64,000 nt of DNA from Candidatus Zhuqueibacterota bacterium (GTDB taxonomy: Bacteria > Zhuqueibacterota > Zhuqueibacteria > Oceanimicrobiales > Oceanimicrobiaceae): the NCBI GenBank assembly GCA_029261995.1, contig JAJDAF010000029.1, positions 124,001 to 188,000 on the forward strand, written 5' to 3'. This document shows, one piece after another, positions 53,403 through 60,828 of this stretch. Within the stretch, counting starts at the first letter, position 1. Every line of letters starts with the position of its first letter. The notes beneath the pieces are model-generated. The model was not told the origin of the DNA. It ran no database searches and saw only the letters and a program-made list of their open reading frames with translations. A program made the translations under genes and the position numbers.

Positions 53403-54017
53403 TCAGCGATCGAAAAAAACGACTTGGCCTGAGGCAAGATCCTTCAATTCCGTAGTAAAACTCGGTTTATCGGCCGCCTTGAGCTGGACACGGTAGATGG
53501 GGGCTTCATCGAACTGCGTATCCAGGATTTTGGCGTTGTACCGTTCGACCATCTGATGAACGGCATTTGTGAATGCGAAGCCGGCTTGCAGAGTTACCAC
53601 CGCCAGCCGGTGATGGATTACAATTCGAGCTTTGTTGAGAGCCGCCAGCGCTGCGCCACTGTAGGCGCGGATCAGCCCTCCCGTGCCCAACTTGGTGCCG
53701 CCAAAATATCGGGTCACAACCACCGCAAGGTTGGTGACCTCTTTGGTCTCGCAAGCCTGCAGAATCGGGCGGCCAGCAGTACCGGATGGCTCTCCGGCAT
53801 CTTCAAAACGAAAGATGGCGCGGTCTCCGAGGCCAATCCGATAGGCGAAACAGTTGTGAGTGGCATCCTGATACCGTCCAGAAATGACCTCGATGTAACT
53901 TTCCGCCGCAACGCGGTCGTTGGCTGGCTGAGCGTGCGCAATGAAGCGCGACCCTTTTACGACGATCTCGTCGGTGATCTCGCCCGCAATCGTGTTAAAC
54001 GCACCATCGTTCTGCAT
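53403..54017 (-). CDS. yigZ: YigZ/IMPACT-family protein
   Basis: 204 residues. VKGSRFIAHAQPAN, DATHNCFAYRIG, FEDAGEPSGTAGRPILQ and VVVTRYFGGTKLGTGGLIRAYSGAA are the UPF0029 signature; the C-terminal ~65 residues form the second (DUF1949-like) domain. The role in bacteria is uncertain; the eukaryotic relative binds GCN1. It ends 43 nt before queE. Confidence 0.94.
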   Translation of the reverse strand: MQNDGAFNTIAGEITDEIVVKGSRFIAHAQPANDRVAAESYIEVISGRYQDATHNCFAYRIGLGDRAIFRFEDAGEPSGTAGRPILQACETKEVTNLAVVVTRYFGGTKLGTGGLIRAYSGAALAALNKARIVIHHRLAVVTLQAGFAFTNAVHQMVERYNAKILDTQFDEAPIYRVQLKAADKPSFTTELKDLASGQVVFFDR

Positions 54018-54143
54018 TCGGGTAAAATAAAAAAGCTCGAGCGGAATGTCAATTCAATAAGCAAGAAGTCAAACAGAGTAGAGCTGCGGGCGGCCTTGAA
54101 AGGGGGGCGATATTGTAGCGGAAAGAATCAGAATCGGCCAGGG

Positions 54144-55781
54144 CTAACCGTCGAACTCCAATTTCCGATTGTGGACCCCGACCCGAACCTGGATCAGTTT
54201 CTCCAGAATCACTGACACAGCCAAAATGGTGGCGACAAACACAACGTAACTGCGGGCGTCGGTGTAGATGTATTCAAAAATCAGTGGCAGGCCAAGATAG
54301 ATGACAAACGGCACAAGAATCAACAGCATTGCGAGATTGCGAGACCGCTGTCCTTTGACATTCGGTCGCGAGAACGGCAAGTCAGGCGAGTACAGAAAAG
54401 CGAACTGCAAAAAAAGATGAGACAGCAAACCCAGCATCAAAATGTGCATCAAGACGTGTAGCGGTTCTTGGAAGTAGTGAAAGAAAATCAGGCCCAACAG
54501 AGTCAGAAAAGGCAGCACAAAAAATACCATCAGAAAATTCTTTTCCGCGAGCACAATTCGCCGGATATCGGCCGGCGTTGTGTAGAATATCCAGGAAGCT
54601 TGAAACGCATCACTTTGCGTCACATAGGTTCTGAGCATCATGGGAAAGAGAAAGACCAGCAGGTAAAGCAGTCCGGTACTGCCCATGTCCATCTCCGGAG
54701 TAACAAACGGATTGGGCAGAGGCCCGTTTTGCGTGCCCAGAAACAGATAGAAAATGGTCAAAGGCAAAATACCGAGGACCGCCATTTTGAATTTGTTGTC
54801 ATGCAGAAATTGGTTCTTGATGAGTTTTGCGACGACCCGCTCTTCGTGGGCGCGAGCAAAAAAGGAGATCAGGCTGGGGAGCCGACGGGGGCGCTTTGTC
54901 GTGCCGACAGCCTGTCCGGCCAGCGTAGCGAGGCTGGACGAATAGGACATGGATAATTTTCCCAACGCGAACATTGCCAGAATCAGGGTCACGCAAAGGG
55001 ACATGATTGCCAACAAAACATGAATGCCGGAAAAGCCACCTGCCGCCAGAGTTAGATAGCTGCTAAACCACGCCGAAGGCAGTAGAACCAGCCAGGGTGA
55101 ATTCGACAGGTTGATACTGTTGAAAGCGGCGCTCTCCACCAATTGCGGCAGGACGACAAAGCCGCTGTAAACCACGAACGCCAGGCAGACCTGAAAGAAG
55201 GAAAGCAGATTCTGGAGCCTTCGCAGGCTGATTTGCCTCAAGATAAAAGTATAAAGCAAAATAATCGCGAGCGCGGTTGCAACGTTTGCCAAAAAGGTGC
55301 TGAAAAAAGCTGACAGGCAAATCAGCCAACCACCATGTTGAACAAAATTAAACGCAACAATGGCAGGCAGGGCCAAAACCAGCGTGAAACACAGGACATA
55401 AAACAGAATGTTTGTAGCCTTGACCAAAAAGAATGTACGTGACGAGAGTGGCTGGTAGCCCAACACCGGATAGTCGTCCGGTGAGACGACCACGGAGTGA
55501 TACTCAACCATGATCAGGCTGCCAATCATGAACATCGTGTAGGTGGTCAGTACAGTCGCGGAGACAAAGACATCATTCGTGCTGAGCACGATAGGCACAA
55601 AGATTAAGCCGACCAGGAAGTAAAACAAAGTGAGGGCGTAAAAAGACCGCCTGCCGGTTTTGCCATGACGCAAGACCGTACTGGCAGATGATTCACGAAA
55701 ATCCTTCTTCAACATCACTCGGGTGAGTGCGAGCCACTGCCGGGTATCAATGCCGGCGCTGCGCAGCCTGGAGGCTAGCAT
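54144..55781 (-). CDS. ABC-2-type transporter permease
   Basis: 545 residues with about a dozen hydrophobic helices and a long N-terminal cytoplasmic start (LTRVMLKKDFRESS). It pairs with the ATPase gene whose stop overlaps its ATG by 1 nt (TAATG). The architecture matches large ABC-2 exporter permeases with a duplicated half. Substrate unknown; envelope lipid or peptide export are both possible. Confidence 0.8.
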   Translation of the reverse strand: MLASRLRSAGIDTRQWLALTRVMLKKDFRESSASTVLRHGKTGRRSFYALTLFYFLVGLIFVPIVLSTNDVFVSATVLTTYTMFMIGSLIMVEYHSVVVSPDDYPVLGYQPLSSRTFFLVKATNILFYVLCFTLVLALPAIVAFNFVQHGGWLICLSAFFSTFLANVATALAIILLYTFILRQISLRRLQNLLSFFQVCLAFVVYSGFVVLPQLVESAAFNSINLSNSPWLVLLPSAWFSSYLTLAAGGFSGIHVLLAIMSLCVTLILAMFALGKLSMSYSSSLATLAGQAVGTTKRPRRLPSLISFFARAHEERVVAKLIKNQFLHDNKFKMAVLGILPLTIFYLFLGTQNGPLPNPFVTPEMDMGSTGLLYLLVFLFPMMLRTYVTQSDAFQASWIFYTTPADIRRIVLAEKNFLMVFFVLPFLTLLGLIFFHYFQEPLHVLMHILMLGLLSHLFLQFAFLYSPDLPFSRPNVKGQRSRNLAMLLILVPFVIYLGLPLIFEYIYTDARSYVVFVATILAVSVILEKLIQVRVGVHNRKLEFDG

Positions 55782-56548
55782 TAAATCATCTCCAATGCCT
55801 GCAGGAATTCCTGGGATAAGACCTCGGCGTCCAGAGAGCCGGTAAGTTTGCCAAAGGCAAGTTCCAGAGTTTGTTGCCCCGTGCTCTGCATGATTTCGTC
55901 AGGGGTGCCGCAGGCCACAACCTGCCCCTTGTCGATGATGGCGATACGCGTGCAGATCCGTTCGACTACTTCCAGAATATGGGAACAAAACATGATGGTC
56001 TTACCCTGGGCGGCCATCTTTCTGAGCAGTTCCTTGATCACCATTGCGGCGTTAGCATCAAGGCCGTTAAGCGGCTCATCGAGAAAGAGTACTTCGGGAT
56101 TATGAATCAGTGCGGCGGAGAGCAAAACCTTCTGTCGCATGCCCTTGGAGAATTGGGCCAGCGGTTGATTCATTTCCTGCGTCAACCCAAACAGGGCCAG
56201 GAATTCCTCAATGCGTTTCCCCGAGAGGCTGGGCTCAACGTGATGTAATTCAGACACCAGTTCCAGATACTCATAGGCCGTCAGAGAGTCGAACAGGGCG
56301 CCCGATTCGGGAACATAGCCGATCCGCTTCTTAACCTCAGTCGGATGTTGCCGGATGTCAAATCCGACAACCGAAGCGCGGCCGGAGGTTGGAGTGAGCA
56401 TGCCGGTGAGCATTTTGACCGTCGTGGACTTGCCAGCGCCATTCGGCCCCAGAAATCCCAGTATCTCTCCGGCTTTGACTTCAAAAGTAATACCCTTTAC
56501 TGCCTCCACATCCCCAAAGTGCTTGCACAGCTGAGAGAGCTCTATCAT
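55781..56548 (-). CDS. ABC transporter ATP-binding protein (ABC-2 exporter type)
   Basis: 255 residues. Walker A FLGPNGAGKSTTVK, signature FSKGMRQK, Walker B VLFLDEPLNGLDA, and the CSHILE switch His. The GYVPESGALFDSLTAYEYLELV block is typical of the drug/Nod-type exporter ATPases. Its partner permease follows with a 1-nt overlap, and the GH13-like gene starts upstream with a 4-nt overlap (ATGA). Confidence 0.93.
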   Translation of the reverse strand: MIELSQLCKHFGDVEAVKGITFEVKAGEILGFLGPNGAGKSTTVKMLTGMLTPTSGRASVVGFDIRQHPTEVKKRIGYVPESGALFDSLTAYEYLELVSELHHVEPSLSGKRIEEFLALFGLTQEMNQPLAQFSKGMRQKVLLSAALIHNPEVLFLDEPLNGLDANAAMVIKELLRKMAAQGKTIMFCSHILEVVERICTRIAIIDKGQVVACGTPDEIMQSTGQQTLELAFGKLTGSLDAEVLSQEFLQALEMI

Positions 56549-58323
56549 TTCTCCTTAACGAGTACACGCCCGGACACCGGTTCAAGCTCAAGCTTGATCT
56601 CGAATTTGTCCAGTCGGAACTTCTTCAGGCTGAACGGATCTCTGACCTTCAGATTCTTCTTCCACCCAGGATTATATTCAATGCTCTGCTTTTGATTGCT
56701 CAGATTCATGAAAACCAGCACTTCATTCTGGTAATATTTGCGCGCAAAAGCAAATACTTTGTTCGCGTCGTCAACGATGATTTCATCATAGCTGCCAATT
56801 CGCAACGCCAGATTTTTCCGTCTCGTCAGATTCAACCGGCGGTAGAGGTCGAGAAGCCGCTGATCGAGTGTGTTTTCAGTAACCTGCACCAGGTCCGGGC
56901 GAATGCTGCGATAGGTCTCGCGTTCGTAAACGAACTCTTTCCAGAGCATCGGCTTGATGTTGTCCGGATAATTGCCGCCCCACATGCCGCTTTCATCACC
57001 GTAGAAAATCATCGGGGCTCCGGGGTAGGTCAACTGGAAAAGCGTCACCAGGCGCTGCACCTTACGCTGAGTGCTGTCTGGCCTAACAGGATTATAGGCA
57101 AAATGTCTGTTGTTTGCGGAAGTCACATCGGCCAAGGGCGGCTGCGAGTTGACAATTACGCTGGCGAGTCTGTCTTCGCGCGGGCTGCTGACCAGGGTCA
57201 ACAAGCCGAGACTCTCGTCCTCGCCTTGCCGCGACCTCAATTCGCTCAATTTGTTGCTAAAGTCCGTGGCGGACAAACCGTGGTGATTGTTAACGAAGAA
57301 CTCCAGCATCAAGTTCTTTTGCTCATGACTAAGCCACAAGTCGAACTCAGACTTGAGGTAGGGCTCATCCGAAATCGTCACAGCGTCCGGGTTCAAGCTC
57401 TTGACGTGTTTCGTCCACATCTTCCAGAAGCCGGAGTGCAGACCTCCCACTTGAGTGACCGACCAGCCATCGACGCCGTCCAGCGGGTCGCCATCGCCAT
57501 TCGGGTCGAGCCATCTGGCTGTTGCATCGAAAAGGTATTTTTGCACCGGCTCGCTCAGAAAGCCCTTTTCATCTGTCTTGAAAAGCGGACGGCTCTTATC
57601 TCCTTGCCAGCATTTGTAATCAAACTCGACCGTGTCAGGAGTCACGGGATCGTCCCAGGTCACGACCTCGTACCACGCCTTGTACTTCGAGTCCTGCTGA
57701 TTCTCGGCAAGATCCCGAAACGCCCAAAACTGGTTGCTGCTGTAGCTAAACACCCCTTCGATAACCACCTTCATCCCCAGTTCATGAGCCTGGGCAATAA
57801 GCTCGACAAAGGCTTCATCTGCTTTCGTCAACGTCCAGGACTCGCGATCCTCGGTTTCCTTTCTGATGATTTTGAGGTCTTCTTTCGGTTCGAGGCCGAA
57901 ATTATTGTCGATGTGATGCCAGGTTTCGGCATCGTACTTTTCCACCGATGGTGACTCAAAAACGGGCGTAAGATAGATGGCATCGACGCCCAGCGCCTTC
58001 AGGTAAGGCAGCTTTTCAACTACGCCAATGAGGTCTCCGCCAAATCTGCGCTCCTGAAGAAGCTCCGTAACCGGCACATCGCTATCTTGCTCCCAAACCT
58101 GCATCTTGTACCAGTCTGACGCCCAGGGGTGAGCCTGCCAGTCCCGGTCTTTGCCGGCTGCGACATTCTCTTTGACAGGATCGTTGTAGGGATTGATATT
58201 TCGAAATCTCTCTGGCAGGATTTGATACCAGACTGCGCCTCTGGTCCATTCGGGTGGCTTTTCACCGGCAAAGACAGGCAATGCCGCACAGAAAAAAACA
58301 AGGAAGGAAAATCTCTTTGACAT
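56545..58323 (-). CDS. GH13 alpha-amylase-like protein, probably inactive
   Basis: About 592 residues with a signal peptide (RFSFLVFFCAALPVFAG). WYQILPERF, LGGDLxGV-type, LGVDAIYLTPVFESPSVEKYD and a late MIFYGDESGMWGGNYPDN identify the neopullulanase/cyclomaltodextrinase branch of GH13. The four catalytic regions are degenerate: region I reads VVIEGVFS (187-194) where VxxDxVFNH is expected; region II reads DGVDGWSVTQV, with Ser and Thr where the conserved Arg and nucleophile Asp should be; region III reads ISDE; region IV reads VSSPREDR where the His-Asp pair is expected. I infer a glycan-binding or structural role. The start is the ATG at 58,323. It overlaps the ABC ATPase gene by 4 nt. Confidence 0.82.
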   Translation of the reverse strand: MSKRFSFLVFFCAALPVFAGEKPPEWTRGAVWYQILPERFRNINPYNDPVKENVAAGKDRDWQAHPWASDWYKMQVWEQDSDVPVTELLQERRFGGDLIGVVEKLPYLKALGVDAIYLTPVFESPSVEKYDAETWHHIDNNFGLEPKEDLKIIRKETEDRESWTLTKADEAFVELIAQAHELGMKVVIEGVFSYSSNQFWAFRDLAENQQDSKYKAWYEVVTWDDPVTPDTVEFDYKCWQGDKSRPLFKTDEKGFLSEPVQKYLFDATARWLDPNGDGDPLDGVDGWSVTQVGGLHSGFWKMWTKHVKSLNPDAVTISDEPYLKSEFDLWLSHEQKNLMLEFFVNNHHGLSATDFSNKLSELRSRQGEDESLGLLTLVSSPREDRLASVIVNSQPPLADVTSANNRHFAYNPVRPDSTQRKVQRLVTLFQLTYPGAPMIFYGDESGMWGGNYPDNIKPMLWKEFVYERETYRSIRPDLVQVTENTLDQRLLDLYRRLNLTRRKNLALRIGSYDEIIVDDANKVFAFARKYYQNEVLVFMNLSNQKQSIEYNPGWKKNLKVRDPFSLKKFRLDKFEIKLELEPVSGRVLVKEK

Positions 58324-58505
58324 AGGAACTCGCACGCGTTGAAGGTTAAGGTAGAGGTTGACGAACCAACGTTTCGTCCAACAGAGCGCTGATGTAATGA
58401 AAAGAACATGTCGGTCATCACACCGCGAACGGACTAAGTACAAAGCGGCCTGGTGAAAAATTCCCGCAGCTACAGGAGGAGCAGCGGTGCTGAGTTGGAA
58501 GGGGT

Positions 58506-59366
58506 TTATTGGTCGGCCCGTCTCAGAAAGAAATAGAAAGAAACCACAAAACTCACTTGAAAAGTCGCAAAAGAAGCGGCCGCCAGCTTGTCGAATTTCT
58601 TGGCATCATCATATTCTTTGCTGAAACGCGCTGGCTCGCCCGTGTTCAAGTAGCGGTCGTAGCTGTTGTCCGCCTTGTTTCTGAAAAGGAGTGCGAGCGA
58701 GCCGGCGGCAGCGGTGAGGCCGAGGACTGCAAGGAAGCGTTTGTTATTTTTCGACTTGCGTTCAACGCGAAATGTATCCATCTTTCGAGCGAGATCCTGG
58801 TCGGCAGAGCGGAGCAGGTCGATATTGAAAAACCGGGTGGCATCGTCGCCAACCACAAACGACGAATCACGGTATCCCGCGATTCTCAATGTCACCTGCC
58901 TTGTCTCTCTTTCAGGCAGCTTAAAAAATAGTGGGGTCTCGCCAGCCGGTTCGCCGTCAAGCAGAACTCCGGCGCCGTAGGGCATGGAGTTGATTGAGAA
59001 GCTTCTCTCGAAACGGACATCGACTTCTAGAGTGTCACCTCCAGCAATTTCAAACTCGGAGAGCCAGTCATTTTCCAACCAACTGGTGCGATCTGGATGG
59101 CTGACCTGCAACCTGTGGCTGCCGGCAGGCAAACGCAACAAATTCAGCGGCGTGTGGCCGGCCAGCTTGTCATCGACTTTGACTTCGAGACCGATGTGCG
59201 CGGTCTTCAGGCTCAGAAAACCATGCTGCTCAAATCCCTCTGGTCTGACGACAGAGCGGCCCTCGGCCGCGTATGCCATAAGCTGACCAAAGGTGGTGAC
59301 AACAAGGACTGGCACAAGTGCGCGAACGACAAACGAAAACCGTTTGGAGAAAGCAGTATTTTGCAT
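58506..59366 (-). CDS. PEGA-domain protein with C-terminal membrane helix
   Basis: 286 residues. A signal-like N-terminus (FSFVVRALVPVLVVTTFGQ) precedes two PEGA-type repeats: GLEVKVDDKLAGHTPLNLLRLPAGSHRLQVSHPDR (about 58-95) and AGVLLDGEPAGETPLFFKLPERETRQVTLRIAGYR (about 130-165). A basic stretch and hydrophobic segments follow near 215-235 and 265-283. PEGA proteins are surface or membrane beta modules of unknown binding function. It ends after, and is probably cotranscribed with, the PQQ-propeller gene 9 nt upstream. Confidence 0.8.
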   Translation of the reverse strand: MQNTAFSKRFSFVVRALVPVLVVTTFGQLMAYAAEGRSVVRPEGFEQHGFLSLKTAHIGLEVKVDDKLAGHTPLNLLRLPAGSHRLQVSHPDRTSWLENDWLSEFEIAGGDTLEVDVRFERSFSINSMPYGAGVLLDGEPAGETPLFFKLPERETRQVTLRIAGYRDSSFVVGDDATRFFNIDLLRSADQDLARKMDTFRVERKSKNNKRFLAVLGLTAAAGSLALLFRNKADNSYDRYLNTGEPARFSKEYDDAKKFDKLAAASFATFQVSFVVSFYFFLRRADQ

Positions 59367-59375
59367 TTGGCGGGG

Positions 59376-60575
59376 CTAGTTACTCTGAGATGTCGCCTGG
59401 CTCTCTAGATGGCCAGGACTGTTTGAGAAAGCGTATACGTACTTGTCGTCCGAAGCACCGAGAAGGGTATTTCCCCAGACGACCGGTGAAGTCCGAATTC
59501 TGCCCCGGGTGGTGAAATTCCAGAGTTCACCGCCGTCGGCAAGGTTCAAACAGTAGTACTTCTTGTCCAAAGAACCGAAGTAGATGACTTTGCCGGAAAT
59601 GGCCGGAGACGTACTGATAACGCTGGTCGCGGAGAACTGCCAGAGCAGCCGACCGGAACCTGCGTCCAGCGCGTAGAACTGGCCGTCGGTACCCCCAAAA
59701 CACACCATCTTGCCATCCGTTGCAGCCGCCTGGAAGAGGGGCGAGTTGGCGTGGAACGACCACAACTCAGTGCCGCGCTCAAGGCTGAAGGCATAAAACA
59801 CGCTATCGACAGAGCCGATATAAACCTTGCCGTCGTCAATCACCGGGGACGCTTGCACGCTGGCGCCGACCTGCGTCTGCCACTTCAGAGAACCGTCGGC
59901 TGCATCCAGAGCGTAGACCACTCCGTTATCGCTGCCGACAACGATTGTGTTGTCGGCAAAGCTCGGAGACGACCGGTGCTGTCCCTTGGTTTTGTAAGTC
60001 CAAATGCGATCACCGCTGGCCGGATCGTATTTGTCGATGTGCCTGTAAAGAGCTGAAACGTAGAGTCCGCCCTCCGCGACAAGCGGTTCGCTCGCGATAT
60101 CTCCGGCATTGATTTCCCAGGCGGTTTTGCCGGTGGCCAGGTCATACTTGAAGAGGGTATCTTCGCCGTAGCGGTAAGCGACGTAGAGCGCGCCATCAGA
60201 ATAGGTGCAAGTCGCCTCAAAGCCGTCTTTGAGTTTGATCCTGCCAATGCGCTCGCCCGTGGCCACAGCAACGATATCCAGACGACCGTCCAGTGTGACC
60301 ACGTAGGCCAGGCCATCGACGGTGACGAGGCTTGGTCCGATAGCAGAAGTTGCTTTGTAGGTCCACTTCAATGCAAGTGGCGGCGGGAGTGTCTGCTCAC
60401 GGTGGTTCAAACGTGCGGCGCTGCCTCCGAACTCAGGCCAGTTAGGGCCATCCGCGTGGGTCAAGTGTTTATCCTTGACTACGAAAGACCTGCGGCAACC
60501 CAGCCACGTCATCGGGCATGCCACGCCCACGAGTAGCAGCGCGGTTACAATTCTTGAGATCGCCATTCTATTCAT
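59376..60575 (-). CDS. PQQ-repeat beta-propeller lipoprotein (BamB-like)
   Basis: 399 residues. The N-terminus ends in WLGC, a probable lipobox. Seven or so blades repeat the PQQ_2 pattern ending in VYxxxxDGxLxxxDxxTGxxxW, for example ALYVAYRYGEDTLFKYDLATGKTAWEI and VVYALDAADGSLKWQTQVG. It resembles BamB in form, but such proteins have many roles, and without the Bam genes near I do not assign it to barrel assembly. Confidence 0.85.
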   Translation of the reverse strand: MNRMAISRIVTALLLVGVACPMTWLGCRRSFVVKDKHLTHADGPNWPEFGGSAARLNHREQTLPPPLALKWTYKATSAIGPSLVTVDGLAYVVTLDGRLDIVAVATGERIGRIKLKDGFEATCTYSDGALYVAYRYGEDTLFKYDLATGKTAWEINAGDIASEPLVAEGGLYVSALYRHIDKYDPASGDRIWTYKTKGQHRSSPSFADNTIVVGSDNGVVYALDAADGSLKWQTQVGASVQASPVIDDGKVYIGSVDSVFYAFSLERGTELWSFHANSPLFQAAATDGKMVCFGGTDGQFYALDAGSGRLLWQFSATSVISTSPAISGKVIYFGSLDKKYYCLNLADGGELWNFTTRGRIRTSPVVWGNTLLGASDDKYVYAFSNSPGHLESQATSQSN

Positions 60576-60611
60576 TGAGAGAGAATATCCTGTTAGCTTG
60601 AATTATTCGCA

Positions 60612-60749
60612 AAGGAATCTAACGCAGAGTGCGCCAAGAACGCTAAGCTACGCAGAGAAAAACTAACCTATGAGAGTTCGGTTCTGATCTGGAAATCGTA
60701 AACCGCCTTTCTCTGAGTCCATCGCGGACTCTGCGCTTAGAAAGTCCTT
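60612..60749. repeat. Imperfect inverted repeat with CGCAGAG arms
   Basis: AAGGAxxCTAAxCGCAGAGT near 60,612-60,630 and ACGCAGAGAAA at 60,650-60,660 find their complements at 60,708-60,749 (CTCTGAGTCC, ACTCTGCGCTTAG, TCCTT). The 138-bp palindrome lies in the gap between two minus-strand genes. It resembles the CGCAGAG-type dispersed repeats seen in environmental genomes. The rest of the gap is A/T-rich. Confidence 0.5.
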
Positions 60750-60828
60750 ATTATCTAAATAACTGTCTAAAATTATATATATATTAACAGCTTAATGCTG
60801 ATCCAATAAATCTTACGAATGATCCAGG

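Noticed and set aside
57060-57300. Frameshift as the cause of the degenerate GH13 regions
   Set aside because: Flanking sequence stays in frame and aligns with the family on both sides of each altered motif, so substitutions explain the losses better than an indel.
56692-57954. 420-residue plus-strand frame
   Set aside because: Antisense to the GH13-like gene; no motifs, high Val/Arg content as expected of a reverse-frame shadow.
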